Below are positions 37,391-45,142 of a DNA stretch of 64,000 bases, piece after piece. Numbering within the stretch: the first letter of the stretch is position 1; every line of letters begins with the position of its first letter. The stretch is from an uncultured Alistipes sp. (GTDB taxonomy: Bacteria; Bacteroidota; Bacteroidia; Bacteroidales; Rikenellaceae). Position numbers and translations under genes: made by a program. The DNA is taken from contig CALURC010000008.1 in the NCBI GenBank assembly GCA_944323075.1, forward strand, positions 62,001 to 126,000. Reading direction: 5' to 3'. The notes under the pieces were generated by a model. The model ran no database searches. It had not been told where the DNA came from and worked only from the letters and a program-made list of their open reading frames with translations.

Positions 37391-38095
37391 CTACTGGGCA
37401 GCAGCCTCCTGTTGAGCCTGCTGGATCATCGCATCATTCGCCGTAATCAGAATCTCGACACGACGGTTCTGTGCCCGTCCCTCTTCGGTCGAGTTGTCGG
37501 CAATCGGATCATCGTAGGCCAATCCCCGGGTTGTCAGACGCGACGGATCAATCTTCTGTCCGATCAAATAGTTCGCCACAGCCTGAGCCCGTTCTTCGGA
37601 GAGCTCTTGATTGATTTTCCGACTACCCGTGTTATCCGTATGACCGTATATAGCTACATTCGTCTCGGGCGATTGAGCCAGCGACTCTGCAAATTTTTTC
37701 AGAGAAGCACGCGATGCACTGCTTAATTCACTTTTCCCGGTCTCAAACAAAATCTTATCGGTAAAGGTTACCTTAATCGCCTGATAGTTGTTCTCATCGG
37801 TTACGGTTTCTACCTGAGCACCTTCGATCTTTTCGAGTTCCTCTTTCTGTTTATCCATCCGTTTTCCGATCAGCGCTCCCACTCCGGCACCAACGCCAGC
37901 ACCAACCAATGTGCCAATTGCTGCTCCTTTACCGCCTCCGGCCAAAGCCCCGATTCCGGCTCCAGCTACAGCTCCGCTCGTTCCACCGATCGCTGCTCCT
38001 TTACCGGTTTTACTCATATTCTGAAATGCAGCACAACCGTTTAACAGCATGGCTGCTGACAACAAGGTTACGACTGCCAAATTTATCTTTTTCAT
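37391..38095 (-). CDS. OmpA family lipoprotein with glycine zipper
   Basis: This 234-residue protein has a lipoprotein signal ending LLNGC (about Cys21), a strongly Gly/Ala-rich zipper segment (about residues 35-80; GTLVGAGVGAGVGALIGKRM) that may insert in or associate with membranes, and a C-terminal OmpA peptidoglycan-binding domain (about 105-215; GHTDNTGSRKINQELSEERAQAV and AQNRRVEI). It probably tethers the outer membrane to the wall. I use the ATG at 38095 (MKKINLAV), as the longer frame from 38125 would put ten charged residues before the signal. It follows purA by 35 nt. Confidence 0.9.
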   Translation of the reverse strand: MKKINLAVVTLLSAAMLLNGCAAFQNMSKTGKGAAIGGTSGAVAGAGIGALAGGGKGAAIGTLVGAGVGAGVGALIGKRMDKQKEELEKIEGAQVETVTDENNYQAIKVTFTDKILFETGKSELSSASRASLKKFAESLAQSPETNVAIYGHTDNTGSRKINQELSEERAQAVANYLIGQKIDPSRLTTRGLAYDDPIADNSTEEGRAQNRRVEILITANDAMIQQAQQEAAAQ

Positions 38096-38130
38096 ACGTC
38101 TTTTCTCTATAAAATCCCGCCTCACAAATA

Positions 38131-39396
38131 CTACCGAATGACTGTTTCTTCCCGATCTGGACCTACCGAGATAATCTTCACGGGTACACCGGTCTGCTCT
38201 TCGATAAACTCGATATAATTTTTCAATTCCGTCGGGAATCGATCGTATTGCCGAACTCCGTTTATGTTACAGTTCCATCCTTCGAACTCCTTGTAAACGG
38301 GAACGACCTCTTCATTGACTTCATACGGGAAGTCGGTAACCTCCTTGTCTCCGATCTTATACGCCACTGCGACCTTCAATTTTTCGAAATCGTTCAATAC
38401 GTCAGACTTCATCATAATCAGTTCGGTCACACCGTTCATCATCACCGAATAGCGCAAAGCGACCATATCGAGCCAGCCGCAACGACGCGGACGTCCCGTT
38501 GTAGCACCGAATTCCATTCCGATCTGCCGCATTTTTTCGCCGTCCTCATCGAACAACTCCGTCGGGAAAGGACCGCTGCCTACACGCGTACAGTAAGCCT
38601 TAAAGATTCCATATACTTTACCAACCTTCGACGGAGCCACACCCAAGCCGGTACATACCCCTGCACAGAGCGTATTGGAAGAGGTTACGAACGGATAGGT
38701 TCCGAAATCGATATCGAGCAGAGAACCCTGCGCACCTTCAGCCAGAATCGCTTTATCTTCGTTCAATAACCGATTGACCTCGTGTTCGCTTTCAATGAAA
38801 CGGAAGCGTTTGAGGTTTTCTATACCGTCAAACCACTCCTTTTCATAGTCCGTAATGTCGAACTGGAAATCATACTGGCGCAACAACTGTAAATGTTTCT
38901 CCTTCAGACGGTCATACAATTCGCGGAAAGATGGAGAAAGAATATCTCCTACACGCAGACCGTTGCGTCCGGTCTTGTCCATATAGGTAGGGCCGATTCC
39001 TTTTAAGGTCGAACCGATTTTGGTTTTTCCTTTAGAAGCCTCCGACGCTGCATCCAGAATCCGGTGTGTAGGAAGGATCAGATGAGCCTTTTTTGCAATC
39101 CACAGTTTGTCCGCCACATCGACTCCATCGTTTTCCAATTTGGAAATCTCATCAGAAAGAATCACCGGATCGATCACCACACCGTTACCGATGATATTGA
39201 TCGAACCCGGGCGGAAAATTCCGGATGGAATCGTATGCAACACATATTTTTTACCTTCGAAATGCAGTGAGTGTCCGGCATTGGGGCCTCCCTGGAAACG
39301 GGCAATAACCTGATAATTCGGGGTCAGCACATCAACGACTTTGCCTTTTCCCTCATCACCCCACTGCAAACCTAAAACAACGTCAATTTTTTTCAT
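38131..39396 (-). CDS. purA: Adenylosuccinate synthetase
   Basis: This 421-residue GTP-dependent enzyme converts IMP and aspartate to adenylosuccinate, the first committed step to AMP. The N-terminal motif GLQWGDEGKGK contains the catalytic Asp, and FQGGPNAGHS, GIGPTYMDKTGRNG and the GTP-site FGATTGRPRRCGW are present. Length is normal. It complements purN, purH and prs elsewhere in the window. It is divergent from the TPR gene at 39704. Confidence 0.97.
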   Translation of the reverse strand: MKKIDVVLGLQWGDEGKGKVVDVLTPNYQVIARFQGGPNAGHSLHFEGKKYVLHTIPSGIFRPGSINIIGNGVVIDPVILSDEISKLENDGVDVADKLWIAKKAHLILPTHRILDAASEASKGKTKIGSTLKGIGPTYMDKTGRNGLRVGDILSPSFRELYDRLKEKHLQLLRQYDFQFDITDYEKEWFDGIENLKRFRFIESEHEVNRLLNEDKAILAEGAQGSLLDIDFGTYPFVTSSNTLCAGVCTGLGVAPSKVGKVYGIFKAYCTRVGSGPFPTELFDEDGEKMRQIGMEFGATTGRPRRCGWLDMVALRYSVMMNGVTELIMMKSDVLNDFEKLKVAVAYKIGDKEVTDFPYEVNEEVVPVYKEFEGWNCNINGVRQYDRFPTELKNYIEFIEEQTGVPVKIISVGPDREETVIR

Positions 39397-39703
39397 CTTG
39401 TTCGGTTAAGATATGAATAAGTCCAACAACAGAAACGATCTCCCGCATCACGAGGGAAACCGGCAATAACCGAACGTAATCCGGACCTATCCCGACTTAA
39501 GCACATTCACTCCGGAAATACGCGAAATTGCTTTCAAAGGTAGCGAACTTTTTGTTAACATAAAAGCTCACTTCCGATTTTTATTCAGTTTCGCTTCTTG
39601 AAACAAAAAAAACGATGTGACAAATCGTATAAAAAACGGAAATCATACGGCAAATCGGATTTTTTGCGTTACTTTAGCGAATTAAACCGAAACATCTGTA
39701 CAG
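39397..39703. other. Divergent intergenic region purA / TPR gene
   Basis: 307 nt with no credible ORF. It holds the purA -7 box (39535-39542). On the plus strand TACTTTAG at 39670-39677 is a one-mismatch -7 box 26 nt before the TPR gene. No other structure recognised. Confidence 0.5.
39535..39542 (-). promoter_or_regulatory. -7 promoter box for purA
   Basis: The minus strand reads TACCTTTG, an exact TAnnTTTG. The leader would be about 130 nt. No strong -33 box is seen. Confidence 0.4.
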
Positions 39704-41713
39704 ATGCGGAAATTATTGTTGATTCTGTTCATAACGCTCATCACAGGATTATGGTGGCGACCCTCGGATGCGCAACTCAACAAGGCGTACTTCTTCTACG
39801 TAGGCCGAAGTTTCCTGATCGAGAACAAATATCAGGATGCTATCGAGGTGCTCAATATCCTATTACGCGCCGATTCTACCGCCTATGAAGCTTACTTTTT
39901 ACGAGGTATAGCAAAATACAACCTCGATGACCTGCTCGGAGCCGAACAGGACTTCACACTGGCCATCCATCAGAATCCGGTCTTTACGATCGCTCTTCAA
40001 TATCGGGCCATTACTCGTTCCCGTTTGGGTAATTACGACGATGCACTACGGGATTTTCAACAGGCTATCGACTTGAGGCCCGATCTACCGAGTGCCTATT
40101 ACAGCCGAGGTGTCACCTATCTACTGACCCAACAGTTCGATAAGGCCATAGAAGATTTTTCGACATATATCAATCACGACAACAAAGTAGCCGATGCCTT
40201 TTTAAACAGGGGGACCTGCTATCTGTATTTGAAAGACACAACCCGAGCCCTTGCGGATTTCGATCGGGGCATTCGAACCAACTATTTCGACCCAAACGGA
40301 TACAACCGTAGAGGAGCCCTCTATATGGCGCAAAAAAAATATGATCTCGCTTTGTCCGATTTCAATCAAGCGATCCATTACGATTCAACCTTTATCCCTG
40401 CTTATTTCAATCGGGCATTGGTCTATTATAATCAAAAACAACCTGTCCAAGCAATCGAAGATTTTTCGCGGGTCATCGAGCTCGACTCGACCAGTGCCCA
40501 AACGCTGTTCAACCGGGCACTGCTCCGCACACAAATCGGGGACTACAACAAGGCATTGGAGGATTACAACAAGGTCGTCTTCTACTCGCCCGACAACGTA
40601 CTGGTCTACTACAATCGTGCCGGGCTCTACACCCAACTGGGCGACTATGAGGCTGCTATCGCCGACTACACCCGGGCCATCGAGCTCTACCCCGATTTTG
40701 CCAACGCCTACCTCAACCGTTCTTCGCTACGCTATATGCTCCGGGATCGGGAAGGGTCGATCAACGATAAAAAAATCGCCGATCAGAAAATCGCCGAATA
40801 TCGGTCGAAACTGAACGACAGCTCGTTCTCAATTTATGCCGACACCAGCCGGCAATTCAACCAGCTGCTTTCGTTCGAGACCGAGTCGACACAAGAGCGA
40901 ACCCGGAGAATCACCTCACGGGACGCCGACATTTCGTTGCTCCCGCTGTTTAAATTCACCCTTATCGCCGCCAACGACACGCTTCCCAAGCAACCGCCGC
41001 ATACACCGACCGGATATTTCCGCTACTATTCCGCTCAGGCGGACTCTTTCGAAAGCCGTGTGAACCTTCGCTACATGAAGTGGGCAAACACCCCCACCGA
41101 TCTACCTCCCGACACTTTAACAGCTATCAATACGGCCCTCTCCGACTCGCTTCGACAAGGGGATGAATCGTGGCAGATCTACTTCAAACGAGGTGTCGTG
41201 CTGTCGCTGATCAGACAATACACCAGTTCGATTGCCAGCTACACGACCGCTATCGACCACGACCCGACAAATCCGTTCCTCTACATCAACCGCAGTACGA
41301 CCCAGAGCGAGATGATCGATTTTGTCTCCTCGTTGGACAACGGGCAACAACGCATCACGATCGATAACGATCCGGTCAACCGACTGAAAAATCAGACCAA
41401 CCGGGTCTACAACTACGACGATGCGATCGGTGACCTGAATCGGGCGATTGAGCTGCTGCCCGACTTTGCCTACGCCTACTATAATCGGGCCAACCTATAC
41501 TGCTTGTCGGGCATGCTTTCGGAGGCCTTGGAGGACTACACCCATGCCATCGAACTGAATCCGCTGTTCGGCGAAGCCTATTACAACCGGGGATTAATTC
41601 AGATCTACCTGAAAGATACCCATAAAGGGTGTCTAGACATGAGTAAGGCCGGTGAGCTGGGTATCAAAGAGGCTTATAAGGTCCTGAAAATATACGGTAA
41701 AACAGACTACTAA
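39704..41713 (+). CDS. Secreted/periplasmic tetratricopeptide repeat protein
   Basis: This 669-residue protein has a Sec signal peptide (about residues 1-23, ending SDA) and is built mostly of TPR units: around eight in a row from residue 25 to 360, a polar linker with fewer repeats (about 365-480), then three or four more to the end. Repeat signatures such as YYNRAGLYTQLGDYEAAIADYTRAIELYPD are near the consensus. TPR arrays mediate protein-protein contacts; the partner is unknown. It heads an apparent operon with an MFS transporter (24 nt later) and two MBL-fold proteins. Confidence 0.85.
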   Translation: MRKLLLILFITLITGLWWRPSDAQLNKAYFFYVGRSFLIENKYQDAIEVLNILLRADSTAYEAYFLRGIAKYNLDDLLGAEQDFTLAIHQNPVFTIALQYRAITRSRLGNYDDALRDFQQAIDLRPDLPSAYYSRGVTYLLTQQFDKAIEDFSTYINHDNKVADAFLNRGTCYLYLKDTTRALADFDRGIRTNYFDPNGYNRRGALYMAQKKYDLALSDFNQAIHYDSTFIPAYFNRALVYYNQKQPVQAIEDFSRVIELDSTSAQTLFNRALLRTQIGDYNKALEDYNKVVFYSPDNVLVYYNRAGLYTQLGDYEAAIADYTRAIELYPDFANAYLNRSSLRYMLRDREGSINDKKIADQKIAEYRSKLNDSSFSIYADTSRQFNQLLSFETESTQERTRRITSRDADISLLPLFKFTLIAANDTLPKQPPHTPTGYFRYYSAQADSFESRVNLRYMKWANTPTDLPPDTLTAINTALSDSLRQGDESWQIYFKRGVVLSLIRQYTSSIASYTTAIDHDPTNPFLYINRSTTQSEMIDFVSSLDNGQQRITIDNDPVNRLKNQTNRVYNYDDAIGDLNRAIELLPDFAYAYYNRANLYCLSGMLSEALEDYTHAIELNPLFGEAYYNRGLIQIYLKDTHKGCLDMSKAGELGIKEAYKVLKIYGKTDY

Positions 41714-41737
41714 CGCTATACATCCACCCTAGCCGAC

Positions 41738-43165
41738 ATGACACAGAAAGAGCCTCCGATTCAAAACACCTATGCGACTTCATTTCGCCGATGGAGTGTA
41801 TTGTGTTTGGTCTCTTTCACCATGCTGACCGGATACGTCATGATAGATGTAATGGCACCGCTCAAAACGCTGTTCGAGCAGCAGATGGGTTGGGACAGCG
41901 TCGATTACGGCATCTTTACAAGCGGATACGGATGGTTCAACATATTTCTGTTGATGCTCGTTTTCGGGGGGATCATCCTCGACAAACACGGAATCCGTTT
42001 TACGGGCACTCTTGCAGCCGGACTGATGATCGCCGGAGCCCTGCTCAAGTATTGGGCCATCTCGACCGAGTGGAACCATGCTATCACCTCCCTCACATTA
42101 GGAGGACACACCTTGTTTGCCCTAAAATCTCAGATTCTCTACGCCACCTTAGGATATGCCCTTTTCGGAGTCGGGTGCGAAATGTTCGGCATTGTAGCCA
42201 ACAAAATCGTGATCAAATGGTTTCAGGGAAGGTCCCTCGCCTTAGCTTTGGGCCTTAATCTTGCAGCCGGACGTATCGGAACAGCCATCGCCATGTTCGG
42301 TTCGCTGCCACTTGCCCGCATCATGGGAGATCCGACCGCTCCGATCGCCCTGTGTACGGCATTGCTATGCATCGGATTTCTCGCATACCTGATCTTCTGT
42401 GTCATGGATCGCCGATACGATCGTGCACAGAACACAAACACGCAACCAGACTCTTCTGAGACCACGGAGCCTCCCTTCAAGATCTCCGACATCGTTCGTA
42501 TCGTGCGCATCCGCGCCTTCTGGCACATCACCATTCTGTGCCTGCTGTTCTATTCGGGCATTTTCCCTTTTCTGAAATTCGCCACGGAACTGATGATCCA
42601 AAAGTTCGGCATCTCCCCGGAATTCGCCGGAGCAGTTCCCGCTCTGCTCCCGTTCGGCAACATTCTGCTCACCCCGCTATTCGGATCGATATACGATCAT
42701 AAGGGATACGGCATCACCCTAATGTGGATCGGCTCGGGAATCCTGACTCTGGTATATCTCGTATTTGCCATTCCGGTACTAACTGCGAAGTGGATAGCCA
42801 TCATATTGATGCTTCTGCTCGGTATCGCCTTTTCGATGGTTCCGGCAGCCATTTGGCCCTCCGTCTCGAAAATTATACCCTACCGAATGGTCGGCACCTC
42901 CTTCTCGCTGATCTTCTGGATCCAAAACTGGGGACTCTCTTTTGTCCCACTGCTGATCGGGTTCGTCCTACAAAAATACTGCATCATCGGCACCACTGTC
43001 GTGGACGGTCTCGACGCCACACGATACGACTACACCCTGCCGATGCTGATTTTCGCCGTCCTCGGCCTCCTGTCGATCGGATTCGCCTTTCTTCTCAAGA
43101 AGGAAGACAAACGGAAACAGTATGGTCTGGAACACGCCAATTTTACGGATCATCCTCATGTATAA
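41738..43165 (+). CDS. Major facilitator superfamily transporter
   Basis: This 475-residue inner-membrane protein has about twelve hydrophobic helices in two halves separated by a polar loop (near residues 230-250; QNTNTQPDSSETTE). MFS loop features appear as GGIILDKHGIRFTG after TM2 and GSIYDHKGYG in the second half. Overall pattern resembles the MFSD1-like/anion-cation symporter group, but I cannot name the substrate. It lies 24 nt after the TPR gene and 12 nt before the first MBL gene, so a shared transcript is likely and the substrate may be made or used by the MBL proteins. Confidence 0.85.
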   Translation: MTQKEPPIQNTYATSFRRWSVLCLVSFTMLTGYVMIDVMAPLKTLFEQQMGWDSVDYGIFTSGYGWFNIFLLMLVFGGIILDKHGIRFTGTLAAGLMIAGALLKYWAISTEWNHAITSLTLGGHTLFALKSQILYATLGYALFGVGCEMFGIVANKIVIKWFQGRSLALALGLNLAAGRIGTAIAMFGSLPLARIMGDPTAPIALCTALLCIGFLAYLIFCVMDRRYDRAQNTNTQPDSSETTEPPFKISDIVRIVRIRAFWHITILCLLFYSGIFPFLKFATELMIQKFGISPEFAGAVPALLPFGNILLTPLFGSIYDHKGYGITLMWIGSGILTLVYLVFAIPVLTAKWIAIILMLLLGIAFSMVPAAIWPSVSKIIPYRMVGTSFSLIFWIQNWGLSFVPLLIGFVLQKYCIIGTTVVDGLDATRYDYTLPMLIFAVLGLLSIGFAFLLKKEDKRKQYGLEHANFTDHPHV

Positions 43166-43177
43166 ACCTATAATACC

Positions 43178-44089
43178 ATGAAACGAAGAGACTTTCTACG
43201 CATCAGCCTGCTCGGAGGTGCCGCGGCAACGATTCTACCGATCAATCTGTCGGCCAAGGGTTCCGGGAAATCGGGATTCACCCTTTGGCAGATTCCCTCG
43301 CAAGTCGACACGATCGGCAATTCATACGTATTCCAAACGGATAAAGGTCGGCTGGTTGTCATGGACGGAGGAATGAACGAAGAGGCTCCCTTCCTGAGAG
43401 GTTTTCTCTCGGCTCTGGGGTGTGAGGTGGAGGCGTGGTTCATCTCCCATCCGCACAACGACCACATGGGCGCCCTTACCGAAATCCTCAAAAAACCGGG
43501 CGATCTGAAGATCAAAAAGATCTACCACTCCCGGTTTTCCGAATCGCTGATCGATCGGGAAGAGCCCTATAATATCTATGCCCGTGAATTTTATGCCGAG
43601 CTCGACAAGCTCGACCCGACAGTTACCGAGGTGATCGACTTGAAGGAACCGGGACTGGAGCTGAAAATCGACGGCATGAACCTCAAGATTCTGGGAGTAA
43701 CCAACGAAGAGCTGGCTTATACCAATCCGTACAACAACTCCAGCATGATCATTCGCGTCTGGGACAGGGCCAAATCGATCGTCTTTCTCGGCGACGCCGG
43801 AATCGAGTGCGGAGACAAAGTTTTAAACAGTGCTTACCGCAATGATCTGGATTGCGATTATCTGCAAATGGCCCATCACGGACAACAGGGTTGTAGTGAA
43901 GATTTTTATAAAACGATTAAATTCCGGGCTTGTTTGTGGCCGACACCGACATGGGTATGGAACAACGACGCCGGAGGCGGCATCAACACAGCCCACCTCA
44001 AAACTTTCGACACCCGCCGCTGGATGGACGAAATCGGCATCACCGAGCACCACGTTAGCTGCCTCGAAGGCCTTTATCGTCTCGACTAA
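43178..44089 (+). CDS. Exported MBL-fold metallohydrolase, copy 1 (ComEC-like MBL domain)
   Basis: This 303-residue protein begins MKRRDFLRIS, a twin-arginine-type signal followed by LLGGAAA. The MBL fold has metal ligands H91-x-H93-x-D95-H96 (SHPHNDHMGAL), D206 in FLGDAG and H233-H234 in AHHGQQG. The paired GDAG and HHG motifs resemble the MBL domain of ComEC-type proteins, but no ComEC membrane domain is present. All metal ligands are intact, so activity is likely; the substrate is unknown. Copy 2 starts 29 nt downstream and is a clear tandem duplicate. Export by Tat is inferred from the signal only. Confidence 0.85.
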   Translation: MKRRDFLRISLLGGAAATILPINLSAKGSGKSGFTLWQIPSQVDTIGNSYVFQTDKGRLVVMDGGMNEEAPFLRGFLSALGCEVEAWFISHPHNDHMGALTEILKKPGDLKIKKIYHSRFSESLIDREEPYNIYAREFYAELDKLDPTVTEVIDLKEPGLELKIDGMNLKILGVTNEELAYTNPYNNSSMIIRVWDRAKSIVFLGDAGIECGDKVLNSAYRNDLDCDYLQMAHHGQQGCSEDFYKTIKFRACLWPTPTWVWNNDAGGGINTAHLKTFDTRRWMDEIGITEHHVSCLEGLYRLD

Positions 44090-44117
44090 CCAATCTAATA
44101 CAACAACATACACGACC

Positions 44118-45029
44118 ATGAAAAGAAGAGATTTTTTACGTATCAGTCTGCTCGGAGGAGCTGCCGCAACGCTCCTGCCGGTCGACCTGTCGGCCAAGAG
44201 TTCCGGGAAATCGGGATTCACCCTCTGGCAAATTCCCTCCCAAATCAACACAATCGGCAATTCCTACGTCTTCCGGACTGACAAAGGACGTGTTGTCGTC
44301 ATGGACGGAGGAGTAAAGGATGAGGCCATGTTTCTAAAAGGATTCCTGGCTGCATTGGGAAATGAAGTTGAAGCCTGGTTTCTTTCCCATCCGCATGACG
44401 ATCATATGGGGGCACTTAATGCCATTCTCGAAAATCCTGGAGAAGTAAAAATCAAGAAAATATACCATTCGCGTTTTTCAAATGCATTAAGTCGCAGTGA
44501 ACAAGGATCACATCCTTTAACTGAAATCTTCTATTCTCGATTAGATGCACTTGACCCAGCCGTCACCGAAGTGATAGACCTAAAAGAACCCGGTCTGGAA
44601 CTAAAAATCGACGGACTGAATCTCAAGATTCTGGGGGTAACTAACGAAGAGTTCGCCCATACGAATCCATACAACAACTCCAGTATGATCATTCGTGCAT
44701 GGGACAGGGCTAAATCGATCGTCTTTCTCGGCGACGCTGGAATTGAGTGTGGGGACAAAGTTCTAAACAGTGCTTACCGCAATGACCTGGACTGCGATTA
44801 CCTGCAAATGGCTCATCACGGGCAACAAGGGTGTAGCGAAGATTTCTATAAAACCATTAAATTCCGGGCTTGTCTGTGGCCGACACCGACATGGGTATGG
44901 AATAACGACCAAGGTCAAGGAACAAACACCGGCAACCTAAAAACATTTGATACACGCCGCTGGATGGACGAAATCGGCATCACCGAACACCACGTCAGCA
45001 CTGTCGACGGTCTGTTCCGTTTAGACTAG
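44118..45029 (+). CDS. Exported MBL-fold metallohydrolase, copy 2 (tandem paralogue)
   Basis: A 303-residue paralogue of the preceding gene with the same twin-arginine start (MKRRDFLRIS) and the same ligands (HPHDDHMG, GDAG, AHHGQQG). The ATG at 44118 aligns exactly with copy 1; the open frame extends upstream to 43830 but only as the antisense/out-of-frame shadow of copy 1. The N-terminal 45 and C-terminal 150 residues are nearly identical to copy 1, while residues 65-145 differ much more (for example SRSEQGSHPLTEIFYSRL against IDREEPYNIYAREFYAEL). That middle block is also more AT-rich. It ends the operon. Confidence 0.85.
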   Translation: MKRRDFLRISLLGGAAATLLPVDLSAKSSGKSGFTLWQIPSQINTIGNSYVFRTDKGRVVVMDGGVKDEAMFLKGFLAALGNEVEAWFLSHPHDDHMGALNAILENPGEVKIKKIYHSRFSNALSRSEQGSHPLTEIFYSRLDALDPAVTEVIDLKEPGLELKIDGLNLKILGVTNEEFAHTNPYNNSSMIIRAWDRAKSIVFLGDAGIECGDKVLNSAYRNDLDCDYLQMAHHGQQGCSEDFYKTIKFRACLWPTPTWVWNNDQGQGTNTGNLKTFDTRRWMDEIGITEHHVSTVDGLFRLD

Positions 45030-45055
45030 TTAATCATATCAACTCAACATTCAAA

Positions 45056-45094
45056 ATAGAAGAGGGCGGAATAACACTTTCCGCCCTCTTCTAT
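45056..45094. terminator. Bidirectional terminator between MBL copy 2 and SLBB gene
   Basis: A 15-bp perfect stem ATAGAAGAGGGCGGA/TCCGCCCTCTTCTAT (45056-45070 with 45080-45094). T-tracts are short on both sides but the stem is strong, and it lies between convergent genes. Confidence 0.8.
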
Positions 45095-45142
45095 TATTGC
45101 TCTAAACAAACGAATACACGTTTACACTTCGCGTATACTAGG

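Noticed and set aside
43830-44117. 96-residue N-terminal extension of MBL copy 2
   Set aside because: It is an out-of-frame reading of copy 1; the ATG at 44118 aligns exactly with the start of copy 1 and yields the signal peptide.
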